From assembly GCA_027886175.1 (NCBI GenBank), contig JAJNNQ010000075.1, positions 84,361,001 through 84,425,000 of the forward strand: a stretch of DNA of 64,000 bases, read 5' to 3'. A model generated the notes under the pieces. That model saw only the letters and a list, made by a program, of their open reading frames with translations, did not search any database and had not been told where the DNA came from. Position 1 is the first letter of the stretch; each line of letters begins with the position of its first letter. Made by a program: the position numbers and the translations under genes. The DNA is from Phylloscopus collybita. Taxonomy: Eukaryota; Chordata; Aves; Passeriformes; Phylloscopidae. Of this stretch, positions 1-14,200 are shown one piece after another.

Positions 1-2129
1 GTTTTGAGAGACAACAGCTATTGTGTGAGCTTGGTTACAAATCCTTAACAAGGAGCATGTTTTCCTCAGCATCTGAATGTATATTAAGAGGGTTCCAAAT
101 TCTTGAATAGAAATGGCATGGGATAGTAAAAGAACAGGTTGGTGTTTTAGCTGGAATTACAGATGTTTGGAATTTTTGCTCACTTTAATTGTTAAACAAG
201 CTGTTAAATTTATATTATTAAAAACATAAAGTGTCTTATAATTTATTGAAGAACTGTATATTAAAAGAGGTAAATCAAAATCCTTTATGTAGCATTTTTG
301 TCAGGCTCTAAGACAACTGTTGAATAACTAGAGATTTATTTTGAAGTAAAAATTTCACGCACAGTAGATGAATGATCCATTTTGAAAACATAGTTAGTCG
401 ATATAAGAACTGAAACTTTATCCATGGATGGTTCATCAGTAATCAGGAGATGAAAATTGTTATTGTAGAAAGAATTTGGAGGGGTGAGGAGAGAAGAAAT
501 GTTATAATATTTTAATTCTAAAAAGACCTGTTTTGCATGAAGTATTGAATTTTATTAATACATTAATAAGTAATTTGATACATTTCAAATTCTTATAAAA
601 CAGGAAAAGTACCCTTAAAAATGTAGAACCATTTACCCGAATTGAAGCTTTCATAAAAAGAAGAAGATAGAAATCACTGCGATCTTTCTGCAGTTGTCAA
701 TTATCTTTTAAAAAAGGTTTGCACTGAATTAAAAAACCAAAATCTTTGTGAATATAACTTCAATTCCCAGGTACAGCACGTTGTTTCTGGGCTGTTAAAA
801 GAATGGACAAGAAACACGTGAATTCAAACAAACAAAATGTTACTTTCTAGAAAGATTTACGAAAGAATAATTTCTTATAACCTTGAGAAAAATCATACTT
901 TAACAGTGATCTGTATTTAAATGTCCAGATAACTGTTTTCATTGTGCATTTCTCCTTAATGGATTAAAGTATTCTATGCTGAATAGTATGTGGTGGAAAT
1001 AGATGTCCTGACAAAACTTTTTTTACATCAAGGCTTCAAATTTTCAACAAAGTTTAAACATTATTTAGATATAACAATTATTTTACAAAGACTACTTTTA
1101 ACATGAGCAGGCCACCCACAGTGTTGACTAGAGAAAATGGCATGCAAGCCACCCAGTGAGACTGATGTAATTTTTTTCATCTTTGCTTAAAGTATAGTCA
1201 CTAGACCAGATAATGTAGAAACTTCTACAGGCAATGATCAAAAAGGCTAAAGCAGTTCCATTTTTTTTTTCTTTTGATTAATTAAACGTAAGTTGTAAGT
1301 TGAAAAATGCAAATATTCATATGCAGTGTAAGTCTTCTCTACTATAAATGAAATTTTATTTTTCTATGTTAGGAAACAGTCTTTAATAGAAATTAGAATG
1401 CTTTTTAGTTTGGATAGAAAAAGTTTTGGGGTGATATTTAATGTATTTATTGAAGAGTATTTGTAGATAGTATAGAGACTTAAATACATGAAATTGTTGA
1501 CCAAGGCTTCATCCAGTGATGAAGCCAGTAAGTTTTAATGCAATGCAAAGACAATTTGTATTCATTCTGTTACTGACCAGCTAGTTAGACTTTTTAGTCA
1601 TGATATTGTCTTTGTCTTCACCACTGGTACTTTTAAGTGCCTGAAATATTGTTAATAATTTTTAAGACTTGACTTGAAAACATAAAAAAAATTATTTGCA
1701 AAACCCAGTGATTACTTTAGAAGTTCTGACATTAATTACCAAAATGAAATTATACTTTTTAAAAAATAAAGCTTTCTGTGACTTTTTCTATATCCTGAGA
1801 TGCATAATTTGGTTGTAAAATGTACATCTGGAGCCAAAGCAAACTATAAAATATCTGCACCAAAGCTAAGCATTTGAAATAGGAAAGAGTGATTGTTTTT
1901 AATCGCACAGGGGTCTTACCACATTAAAATGCTAAGTGGTTCACTTTGAAATAGAATTTCAGCAGTTGTAAAATGTTAACACAGTTGAACAAAAAAGTAT
2001 GAAAATCAGCAATAATTACTCATTTGCTCTAAAAAAACCTTGATAACTCATTAAAATGAAGAAAATCTGTTTGTGATTTCAGCGGATTACTTACTCTACT
2101 TTTTCTTACTGTCACCCTTTTTGAAATAG
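1..2129 (+). other. EXOC2: EXOC2 intron, 3' part
   Basis: AT-rich sequence with no recognisable exon. The preceding exon should end with about MTQKLENVLN plus one base of an arginine codon, and I do not see this. The stretch contains short homopolymer runs and no clear interspersed repeat. Confidence 0.8.
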
Positions 2130-2275
2130 GAGCCAGTAACACAGCGGATACCTTATTTCAAGAAGTGCTGGGTCGCAAGGACAAAGCTGATTCAACGCGA
2201 AACGCGCTTAATGTTCTTCAGCGCTTTAAATTTCTTTTCAATCTTCCCTTAAATATTGAAAGAAACATCCAGAAG
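2130..2275 (+). CDS. EXOC2: EXOC2 exon e1 (about residues 248-296)
   Basis: The acceptor is AG at 2128-2129 and the donor GTATAA follows at 2276. The exon opens with the last two bases of a split codon (N|GA, consistent with the arginine before ASNTAD in the human protein) and ends on a complete codon in NIERNIQK. It encodes a highly conserved segment ([23 protein letters not shown]) within the Sec5 family domain. The sequence is essentially identical to human at protein level, which gives the strongest identification in the window. The exon is unusually CpG-rich compared with its intronic surroundings, as expected for constrained coding DNA. Confidence 0.96.
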
Positions 2276-5200
2276 GTATAATACTTCAAAAAAACTTCCA
2301 ATTTGCTGAAAGTAATCTTTTGACATTAGTCTTTTTCTTGACAAATGTAAATGCTTGTTTGTTGTTTTTTTTTTAAGGGCGATTATGATGTGGTTATTAA
2401 TGACTACGAAAAAGCCAAGTCCCTCTTTGGGAAGACAGAGGTTCAAGTGTTCAAAAAATGTAAGATACGGGCTATGTTATTTAATGGTTTGGGTTTTTTT
2501 TTTTAACTTAAAGGCTAAAAAGTGCATAGGAGATCAAGGAGCTTTGTGTGGTTTTGATACAGATTTTCATCCATACAAATTATGGATTTATAGGAGCCAA
2601 TTACCCTAGGCAATATTTCTGGCAAGTTTTCTGAGTGAGGTATATACCACAAAATGTGAAATCACAGCCAATTTATTTATTTATTTAGTCTTGGTATTAC
2701 TGGACATAAAAAAGATTACAGTAATTAAAATGTGACTTTGAGTATGCTTCTCACATATTGTTGGAAGGACTTGAAAGTCTAATTCTCTGGTTTTGTAAAA
2801 CTGTCACGTATAATATTTTCAGATGTGGCTTGTTATAAAATGATTTATATTGATTTCCACATTAACTCCAAAAGTGTCTGATATCCTAGGAAAATAACAT
2901 AATTTTCAGTTCATGACACTGAACTTAAGGACACATTGGATTTATTCCTGCTCCCTATTCCTAGATTATGCTGAAGTTGAAACCAGAATTGAAGCTTTAC
3001 GAGAACTTTTGTTGGATAAGCTGCTTGAAACTCCGTCGACATTGCATGATCAGAAACGTTATATAAGGTAATAATTTGCCTAGTGCCTTCACCAGACATA
3101 TGGTGTTAAATGTGTATTTAAGTGTTTCCTAAATAGGGTAGTGATTAGTTTTACTATGGTTTAAATACTGATTTTAAAGCTGTGAGTATTTTGAGACTCT
3201 TTGATTATAAAAATAATGGTCTTGGAATGGTACTGGAGTGTTTATTGAAGGACTGAAAAACAGTTCTTGAATGAGAACAATTTATTGAGGTATAATTGAG
3301 ATTTGAATTTAATTTTTTAAATCTTTAAGGCATGCTGAGATCTTGTTGTTTTCTCTATATCGACGTATTGCAGGCTGTGTTTGAAATGACTGCTGCTAGT
3401 TGGCATCCCTCAAAATGGATTCCTTATTAACTTGTCTTACACTTTAGCTAGACTTGACACTGAAATGGAGTCATCCTGAGTCAGATTACAGGGAGGCTTT
3501 AATCCAGATTGTTCTGTTGTTTGAAAGTGGTATTGGCTCTTTTACGTCTCAGGCTAAACAATGAAGTTCCTTTGTATTTCATGAACATGAACCAGTTGCC
3601 CAGTTTTCAATAACATTTACAGATTTTCTGTTTTTCAGAAAGCTTATGTCTGTTGTTGGGCTGCTGAGATGAGCTGATGTAGATTTTAACCTTTCAGTCC
3701 TTAGTGCCAAACTTTAGCATGCTCTGGAACGTTTGATGGCTTTATTTAGAAAGATTTTGAGATTTGGATGCTACCAGGTCTCCTAGTGTATCTTGACAAT
3801 CTTAGTGTTTTTATCAGTTATCCTAAAAGAAGCAGACTAAATATGCTGTGAGGGAAGTATTTGTAAAATTCAGACACCTGCACAAGGTTTTGAGTGTTTT
3901 GTGTGTGCACCAGGCCCACTGGCAGTGTTGGTGTATTAGGTCCCTTTGTGTCATGTGAGTTTATGACTACAGTGACCTGTGTGCATTTATGTACAGTGCT
4001 ACTCATTCTTCTGGATGCTACATAAATATTGCCTATTAATTGGAATTGGTTTTATGAGTCTTTCTTTGAAAGACTCATAGTTATAAATGTGCTTTGATTC
4101 TGGTTTTTTTATTTGGGGTTTTTTGTGGGTTTTTTGGTTGGCCGGCTGTGTTTTATTGTTTGTTGCTTGAGTTTTCGGGGTTAGTTGTTTTGGTTGGTTG
4201 TTTTTAAGGTGTTTTGTTTTCTAGCCCTTTACCTTGAATTATTGAATCTTTAAAAATACCCCAGCCTGTGTTAAAGCAGACTGTGTTAATGTAACCATAT
4301 GTATTCCACATAAAGAAGAGCAGGATGAATGTGAAATAATTTAGTTCCAATGAATCAACAGAATCCCAGCCTACAAAACTGTAAAAACAGTTTCGCTTCT
4401 TTAAATATACATGGATATATTAGTTTAAATTTTCTGAAGGCAAGATGTGAAGTAAATTTTCTTCAGGGGACTTCAGCAAAAAGGACACTAACAAAATCCA
4501 AATTGTAAAATAGTTTGCGTAAACCCTGCTGGTTTTATGAGGGTTTTTTCTTCCTTGATACACTTGTTTTGTATGTCTCTGAAGCTAAAGGCTGACCAAG
4601 ATCTAAAATACTTTTCAGTTTTCTCCTTCAGAAATTTAATGTTTATAATTAGGCTTCAATTCATATTTCCCTCTCATTGCATTAGGGTATTTACACTGTT
4701 AATTATTTTATACTGTTCGGTAATAATTTACCATAGCACTTAGCAGCCAAGTAGATGTATGTATTTCAAGACCAGTGGCAATTTTTTTTAAGTTTTGTGC
4801 CTAAGAAAAGACTAAAGTTCTGCATAACACTGAAAAGGACTTGAGCTCGTAATTTATAAATGTCACCCTGTCAAAATAGTTAGTTGTATAATTTTCTTAT
4901 CCATCCAACCAATCCTGCTTTGAAAGTTTATTTTTTTGTTCAAGTGCTGCAGACGTTTGTCAAAAAAGACAGAATTTAACACAGTCCTAATTAACATTAG
5001 ATATTACTACAGTAAAACAGCTTTTTGAGGGAGTACACATTCCCTGCACTGCTTAAGCTAATATATAAGTACAGTTCATCTTAAGCATCTTGACTTTTTT
5101 GAATCTGTCCTGATATATAACAGAGTGCCTTAAACAGTGGAGCAAAACACTTTTTGAAAGTACTCTTTTGAAAGTATTGTTGTTAGATAGTCATAGTTAG

Positions 5201-8200
5201 AATGCCATACATGAGGCTTCATTCCTTTTGTGTTTTCTTCAAATCATAACAGCTGGCTTCTGATACTCCTCTCTCTCTAAAGACAGACCATGTTTTGCTT
5301 CTGCAAATTAGAAGCCACAGTCCTTTTTGTTCTCTCTCCCCCATCTTTTTTTTCAGACTGTATGTGGACAAAAAAACACCAGACCAAAACAAACAAAAAG
5401 ACAGCCCAGGAGCTTGATTTTATGTTTGTGCATGCATGTGCTAAACTTAATGAGCTGCCAGAAATTAATTCCTTCTGTAATTACTTGTTAAGATTACATG
5501 ATGATACAATCATTTACAGTAGGAAGAAAAATGCTGTATTTTATGTGCTATCACTGGTTCTACTCAAATCCAAAGCACTAAACTGCAACCTTGCAGATAA
5601 AAAGTTTGGTTTCCTTTAGAAACTTTACTAGAGTTGTGTCTCTTTACTAGAGACACAACTGGAAATGCATATTAATATGATATTAAAGGGTTTTATTTCT
5701 ATAAATTTTTTTTGTGGAATTTTGCCTCACTACTTGAAGAAGGGAGAGTACAAAACTTCGGTTTGCAGTGGATGTGAGTGTATCTTAATACCTATTATTG
5801 AATTCTTAAAATTATGTCAGAAAAGAAAAAGTATTTCTTAGTACATGCTTGGTCTGTTTTAATGAGGCCTTCAGTGTGTCAAGTCAGAACTGTGATTTTT
5901 TTGGACTGGATTTTACAGGTATCTTTCTGATCTTCATGCACCTGGGGACCCAGCTTGGCAGTGCATTGGTGCTCAACATCAGTGGATTCTGCAGCTGATG
6001 CACAACTGTAAGGAGAGCTATGTAAAAGAACAAAAAGGCAAGGATACATTTTTAATTCCCCTTTATATGTATGTATGTATGTATGTATTTATGTATGCAT
6101 ATTTGACATTTAGGAGTTTGGCATTGCCTTTTATTTGATCTAGTGTACAAAGGATATTTTAGTTTTTCCCCATCAATTTAGATAGCTTTTTACAAAGTTG
6201 ATTACTGACTTAATTTATGTCTTTATTCTGTTATAAAAACAAACAGAATTTTGGAGTTGGAGTTTTCTTTTTGCTTAGTTTATAACTTTCAAGCTCTTTA
6301 CATGGGAAAAGCATTAAATTTCAATCATTATCCAAGGTTTACTGTCCTCTTGAAACATTTCTTTGAGTTTGGATTGTTCTCTGAATCTGCCAGTTAGATT
6401 TCTTTGTCACAACATACTCTGTCAGTATATGGATACATGGGACATCGAGGCACAGTGGAATAATGCTTAATTCCTTGACATGTATGAATGATATTATGGA
6501 GCCCTCTTCTTTCTTTGTGTGCAGTTTCAAAATTCAGGTTTCACTGAATCTGCCCAGACCTGTGAGCTGGACAAAGGGGATATTTAGACCCAAGTTATTA
6601 GGACCAATGCGAATACATAATTATGTTCTGTCTTTGACAATGTTGCTCCTCAAAAAAAAGTGAGGAGCTTGCAGGTGTGGTAGCAACTTAGCTACAGATT
6701 AACATGATCTATCACATTAGCCTACATATAAAAAGCTTTCAGCAGGTGGAAGGCTGCTGGCCTGACATTTCTAGTCGTAAAATCTGAAAACTGGATTTTC
6801 AAATTAGGAAATAGGAGCAGTGCCTTATTTCTCAAGAAGTCTTACAGAGTTTGCTGCCAGTTCTGAAATGAATAGGCATATTGGAATCTGGCATCCCTTG
6901 GCTTATAGGTAACTCCCATGTTTAGTGTTAGTGTATGCATATCCCAAGCCAAATAAGGTATTTTATTCTGAGAAACCACAGAAGTTTTACTGAGTTGGAG
7001 CTGCTGTAGAAATGTGCTGTAAATTTTCTGCAGAGGCTTTAACTCTCTGTTGCACAGGTTGTGACATAAGGTATGGAGTTCACAGAGTGCATAATTTGTT
7101 ACAGCAATGTCAGTAAGTTTTAGCTTAAAAGTGTGCACAGACCATCTTTGTTCCAGTACACAGTGTGAAGTGCTGTGGAACCAGCTGGAATGCCACCGTT
7201 TTCCTGGCATCTGGGTCAAAATTCAGAATGTTTCCAACCCCCCCATCTTCTTTCCTTGTCAAAAGCCCTCATGAGGCACTGCCACCAGTCTCACAGCATT
7301 AAGTTATCAGGAGCAAAATTCACTTGTGAGAACAGCCATGGTTAATAATTCTAAGCTTCCTTCTTCTCTCACTTGCAAATTTTTGCATGGCCATTTTCCA
7401 GCTTTTTAGCAAGAAAAATAGAGACATGGTGATGCTTAGTACATGAGACTTTTTGTTTTACTGGTCTACATAATTTTGATATGCAGGCTCCAGTGAATGA
7501 GTGGAAAATGTGTCTAAATTCTTAGATTTGCCTTGAAAAATCTCAACATGTTTGGTATTTTTCTTGCAACAAAACTGCTTACCTCAGCTTAATGTCAAAG
7601 GGGCCATTATGATAGAGCTTTGTTTAACTCACAGAAGAGGGAATTTAAATAACTTGAGTGCCTAACAAATGCAAGTATCAATAGACAATATTTTCTGCAT
7701 GTATGAAAGAAATGCTAACAGCTCATTGAATTCCAATAATTTTCTTCCAGCTTTCTATATGGTGTTCCACTGATTGTAGTTTGTGTACAGATTTTAAAAT
7801 ACTCAAGAATCAATCCTAGCTGATTGAGTTTCTCACTTAGTATCTGGTAGGACAAAAGAAATTTGCTAAGCATGATTTTTACTTTCTGTAGATCTTTAAT
7901 TTTGGCATACACCAGGTGAGAGAAGGAAAAAAGAAAACTCAGAAGGATTGGTTTTAACTTCCAAGTAGAGCAGTGCTGGTTGTGATCAGAGGCATGGCAT
8001 GCATTTTGATCTACTTTAATAGGTGTATGCTTTTCAAACAGGACAATTGTGGAGATTTGCTCAGTTTGGTTATGCAGGACTGTGGGATCCAATCAGCTCA
8101 AACAAGTTAGAAATGTCACTTATATGTTCATAAATTTCTAGGCTCTTTTTAAGATAAAATAATAATACGTTTTCAAACATTTAAGTCTTACACTTAACAC

Positions 8201-11200
8201 ATGGTTCAAAAAAAGATTTACTTTTTTGTTTATCAAGCATTTGGAGGGGGAGATGGGTCATAAGACTCAGGTATTCTAACGAAAAGAGCATTAAATTTTT
8301 TCTATGTTTCCATTGTTTCTAGCAGATGGCAGTCTTCCTATTATGAATGCTGAAACAAGCAGGTAGCAATTGTAGTCCCGTCTTGAGCATACCAGCTATT
8401 TCTGGCTATTCTTACCTTAGTTCTTTTGCCAACTGAATCTGTGGGTTCAAACTGATTGAGTCAAAACTTTTCAGCACAGTAAACTTAAACCTCAGTAGAG
8501 ATTGTATCTATTTTTACGTTTCTGCAAAATTTTTCACCTCTCAGCTGAGCTTGTGCCAAAGCAGTTTGCTCCTATTTTATTAGTTTTGAAAGGAGAACTG
8601 CTCTGAGTCATTACACGTGACTTTTACTACTTGAAATAGGTTTGAAATTAGACAAACTCTCTGCTTTTCTTACCTGGATAAGTTTGGTTTTTTAAACCAA
8701 CCAAAAAAACCAACCAGATGTTTTTTTAAGCCATTAGACATTCTGGACAGGATTTTTGCAGATGATTGTCAAACTGCAAATATTCTCAAAGAATTTATTT
8801 GCTGGCCATGATGTGTTCAGGAAGGGAAGTCTTAACTCTGCAATTATTTGTTAAACAAGCTAAAACATAATCCTAAGCAAATTCTAAGGAGAACTTACTC
8901 CAAATTTAATCACTAGTGTAAGTCAACACTGTATTATATGGGACAAAATTGTTCCAGTTGTCCCCACACAAATAGAAGGCTGACCCATTAGTCATTACAA
9001 CTGAAATAATTTCATTTTCTTTTATCGAAATAGCATCTTCTCCTATTGTCTGGAAGAGGTTCTGACTTATCCAGGCCAATAGTAATGGCAGTCAGGAAAA
9101 GTCCCCAGTACAAAAATAAGTCTAGTTTTCCACATCCTCTCTAGGGTCCTCACCTGATGATTGCCCTCTTGTTAATAACTTCCAAGGGTTTCCAAACTGA
9201 AGGACAAGAGTGAGCTAATTTAGATGCCAAGGTATTGGAATGTGCTATCAGAACTTTGTGTATTAGGGATATATTTAAATACATGTTTGTTTTAGGTTGA
9301 TATCTAAGTATGTATTTTTGATCTAAGTGTGAATCCTTTACTACTATCACAAGAATTGTTTAAAAAAAAAAAACCTCTGGGGTTGTGTATTACCAAAGAT
9401 GAACTCCATTTTGTAAGAAATACTCAGCAATTGGAATGATGTCCTAGATGTGCAAAATAGCATTTAATATCATAGTATGGTGCAGTCTCTTGATGCAACC
9501 TGAAAGAAGAAACCGTGTCTGTTTACACTACTGTAATGATCTTGGGAGTTCTTTCTCAGATTTTATTTCAGGGGTCAGCAGAAATCCTGTGTGTTTCCAA
9601 TACTGTCTGTTTCCAGTTAAACCAACTTGTGTTAATATTATTTCCGAAAACTGAAAGAGCATGTCCAGCTGTGCTAAGCTTTGTCAAATACTTTGGCATT
9701 GTGACTTAAAAAGCTGACAACTGCCAACAGCAAATTGTTTCATTGAATCTTTCCTGTGATTATAATGGACACTGATCATACTAGATGCAGTAATCTGATC
9801 ATTAGTTAACTGGTTACATTTATTTCAATGGGTACAGGTAGGATGGTGAATTCTCTCAAGTCCTGTATATGAAGTACTTCACAGCAGCATTTTGGAGTGT
9901 ATTATTTCCCTTGAGGAGTAACTGTGTATGTGTATGGATGTAGTGTTCCCCATCAGTCTAAATAACCCTGTTGGTTTGCTGATTAATCTTGCGTCATGTA
10001 GATTAAAGTTTCATATCTTATGCACTAAGATATGGCTGTTGTTATTCACCCATCATTGCCTTTAGCCTATCTTGCTGTAGCATCTTGTCTTGCTATAGCA
10101 GACCTTCCTCATTTGTGAGGCAAAAAAGAATGCAGGCATGTGATGTTCATATTAAGAGAAACTGCTTGACTCCAAGCCCACATGTTTTAAGGAGTGAGTG
10201 AAGTGCAGATAAGACAGCAGATCAGAATTTCTCCTGCAGTGAAGTGTAAGTAGCCAGGACAAAGAGACCAAACAGCCTCACCAAAGGCATAGTGAGGCAG
10301 TACAGGGGATACCTGAATCATAAAGCTCCCATGCTCCTGTCCTTGTCTTAAGCCATTCTCCTGCTTCTCAGATGATCAGATTCTTTCATTATTGGTGCAG
10401 CTGTAGATGTGGGACCCATGTGCAATTGGCTGGAGCTCTTGCTCTGCTTGTGTAGTAGTGCTTGTAAATATATGGATTTATTGCATTAAATCAAAAACTT
10501 AAAATGCTATCTGCCTTACTCATGGATTAGGCAGTTGTGCTCCTTTATTGTTTTTGAAACTTTTTTTTATGGTCATGAGGTTTTTCTGAAGCATGGATGA
10601 ATTAGTGTTGTCTGTCTAGTCATACCCCACAGTTTTGTCCACTGGAAGGACTTCAAGTAGGTAAAGCCAGTTTGCTGCTGTTACTTAGTATGTAGTAGAT
10701 ATGTTAAAGAGAAGGAGATGCATGAGACAGAAAAAAATGGAAAAAGAGCACTTTTTCAAGCCATGAATATAAAGGCTACCATGGAGCATATGCTTACCCA
10801 AAACAGTATTTATTAGATCTCTAGTAAGAAATATTTGAATGGTAAACTGAACTGTGCTGGTGTTTTATGCCTTGTATTGGCTAAAGCTGGAATTGCTGCT
10901 TTTGACCTTTGATCTTATGATTTGTAGACATCTAGGGACTTTCAGTTCTGGTACCTGGATACTAAATGGTTTCCTTCAGTTAAGATTTTACATATTTTTA
11001 AATAGTAATTGTACTTAGCAATTCCTCTATTATTAAAGCATAATTGTAGTTTTTCACTATGGTTTATGCTTCCCAGATTTGTTGGAGTGCAGGAAACATG
11101 GAGAACATAATGACATAAGATGACATGAAAATAAATGTAAATAAATGAGGTTTAGTTTAAAATTTTCCTGAGGCACTGGGCAGATAGCCAAAGGGAGTTA

Positions 11201-14200
11201 AGCAATGGGATTCTTAATGCGAGTATCAGGGGTAGAAGCTGTGGAGTTAAGACTCTCTTTTGTGTGGCCAGTGGTTATCTGCTTAGACTTCAATAGTGGC
11301 TTAGTAGGTTTCATGATCCTTTGAACTAAAATGGGTACGGACTCCATCCAGCTATCTTCAAACTTGTTGAGAAATCTTTAACTTCTTAGCAGGTTGTTGC
11401 AAACTTTGTCAAGTCGCACTCCTACAAATTCTTATTAAAACCACTTTTCCCAGTACCTTTGATGGTGATTCCTTGAGTGACCTAAAACACTTATCTGTGA
11501 TGCAAATCTTTGAGATTTTATTTCATATTATTGCAAATAAGCTACCTGTTAATAGCTAACCTGATTAAAAACTAAAGCTGTAAATGGAAACACTGACATG
11601 GTTGCAGCAAGTGTGATCTTTCTGCTGCCCTTTGGTTTGGAAAATATATAATGCACAACCTATTAAAGTTCCCAATGTGGAGCCAGCTCTCCAAACAGGA
11701 GTATGATAGTGCAGTCACCATGATTTTTTTTTAATTATTCTCTTTTTTTTTTTAGTTCTTATTGCTGAAAAAAAGTAGAGTTTTTGCAGCACTGAGTATG
11801 ATGCACAACTCTCCAGATATTGTAAAAAACTGCAGGAATTTTCTGTGCCAGAGTAACAGCAGCTGTACTTGGTGTGAAAGAGAGAAATGGATGCTTAGAC
11901 CATGTTGCTATTTCTTCTGTGCCACACTGAGATTCTATTCACCTTGCAATGAATGATCCATCTTTGTTAGATCAGACAGGCCAGCAAGGCTTGTGTCAAA
12001 AGGGCCTTTTCAATTTGTTATCCTAGCAGCTGGTTCTCTTCCATTGCCTTTGCTTACTGTACATCTGGAAGAAGAATTCTTGCAGCTGGGAGCCATTTCA
12101 TGTCTAAACCACATCCCCTGTCCATAGCAGAAATACCCTTTTGACAGCAGATGTCAAGCAAACCCTTAATGGGTTATTAATTAGGAAAAAAAAAAAGTGA
12201 GAGAGAGAATAAAAATTGATCAGTACAAAAATTAATAGCAGATTCATTTTCCTCTTTTACTACCTGTATTTGTCAGTTTGCTGTAATTGAGAAATTTTAG
12301 TACAATCCAGCATGTTCAGAATTTTGGGGGCGTTCTTATTTTATGTAATACTTTAAATAATATTCAAGTACTATAAAGAGAGGAACTAGGGATTAAAAAG
12401 CGACACAGGTAGCTTAAAATCAAAATGTTAAAGATTATTATGAGTGAAGATAGACTGAAACTCTTCAGTGATAAGAATTTTACCTTTGTGTCTGCTCCAG
12501 TCTTCAGTATGTTTTCAGGGAATTGAGTTAAAGTGAGTTTTTCCAAAAGTGCTGATGATCTTAATGTCTGCTGGAGCTAGTAAAATGAAGTAATTTTTAT
12601 TTATGTTCTGAATGCTTGGCTCTTGTTTCAGAATTTTTTGGCCTGAAGGGCTGACAATAAGGCATATCCTTAGGCTGTGAAATACTTAGAACACCACTAG
12701 AATAGGCCCAGTTACCCTTTCTCTAGTAAACTGAAAAGCAGTTTCATTATAAATGCATTTACAGTAAGGAAGACTAGCCTTAAGATTTAAAAATGCATTC
12801 ATTTTTAAGTATCTCCCAAAAACATTTTTTCTATCAATTTTAATCTTCCATGCTCGTCTCTTTTCTAGAAAAACAATCCATTTTCTTCTTGATGACTCTA
12901 AAATGTAAAGTTAAAAAGAAAAAGTACTCTAAGAAAGAATAAAGCACAGTTATTCATCTGCTGAGCAGGTTAGTTTTTCAGTAATTTCTCCTGCTCGCCT
13001 AATTTCTTGCCTAGACAAATTGAAATTCTCAATGCGGTGTCCTTGAAAGGAATCGTATCCCGGTAGCGTCGGTGCGGGCTCCAGGCACTGTGTGTTTGGT
13101 CAACAAGCAACAGTGGGTGGTCAGGCTGCAGCACAGGACAAGGGCCCGCTGTGCACAGGAAAAAATGTTCAAAGGTGTTTAAGGCTGGTAAGGAAGTCTG
13201 CCGCCCTTCAGAGAGTCAGGAGGCTATAGATCAGCCTTCCCTCCCTATTGTAGCCTGTGAGAAAATTCACTGTAAGATACATAATGGGTGAGAAAGCACA
13301 GTGGCTGTATTCACCTGGTTGCACATCTTCTCTGGTCTCTTCTTTTAAGTTTATCTTGCTCATATACATGATGTAAATGGTGCATGTACATGCATGTGTT
13401 GTATATGAGCAAGTCTGTGTAATGGCTGACATTTGACTTAACATGGAAAATCTCACTGAAAAATTACTTAACATAAGGTTGGTCATTTGTTAACAATTTT
13501 CTTTGTCACTGCAGGAAGTACTGGCACAATGTTAATCCCCTGATCACCAGTGGCTTTTGTAAAATTGTTTACTGGAAGTGATGTAATTGATGCACCAGGC
13601 TGGCAGAATTGCAGAGTGGCTGAGGCTGGATTTTCGAGGGAGGCGAGAGATGTGTGACTTCTTCAAGAAACCTCTGCCTGCCAGACCCCAGAGGGGGGAA
13701 AAAATCCCAGGCAGTTGTAGAGCAAGGGATATTGCAGAACGATTTTTACACTCAGAGTGGTAATTGTTTAGGAGTATGAAGGTAAAGCAGCTTTTAGAAT
13801 TTTAGATCATTGACTAATTTACATATCATGGAAAAAATTATTTTAGGCAAATTTTGTGTCTGTTGTCTTTTTAACGGAGATGATAACACACTGCTTGCCA
13901 AGGGCTTGCAGTAAGAATCCAAAAAATGGGGTCGAGGTTTGTACATGAGCTAAAGAAGTACCCTATAGTATAATAAACTGCAGTTAGGGGACAGTGCAGG
14001 TGGCTTTTGATTTACAGAAAGTTAGAGAAATTATATCAAAAAGAATTGTGCTTTTACTGTGTTCTTTAGATTCTTATTTTGAGATCTTACTGCACTAGAA
14101 CAGAAGAAGAGTGAATGAAACCACTGAAGTATTTTTATTTCACGCGGCCTCTGAATGTGCACCTTCAAAATATCTGTGCACAAAAAGTTGAAACCCACTA

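Larger units (their letters stand above)
3068..5918 (+). other. EXOC2: EXOC2 intron e3-e4 (2851 bp)
   Basis: GT-AG intron. It holds a perfect hairpin at 4053-4079, a G/T-rich low-complexity stretch at about 4099-4224 and a second perfect hairpin at 5632-5660. I see no gene in it. Confidence 0.9.

Noticed and set aside
1461..1528. Exon-like stretch with an AG upstream, open frame and GTAAGT donor (about 16 codons reading RLKYMKLLTK...)
   Set aside because: The phase would fit e1, but the peptide does not match the conserved residues expected before ASNTAD (QKLENVLNR), so it is probably chance.
6842..8092. Two reverse-strand open frames of 125 codons each (6842-7219, 7715-8092)
   Set aside because: No recognisable family, compositional bias like the introns, and no splice or promoter context; they lie within an EXOC2 intron.
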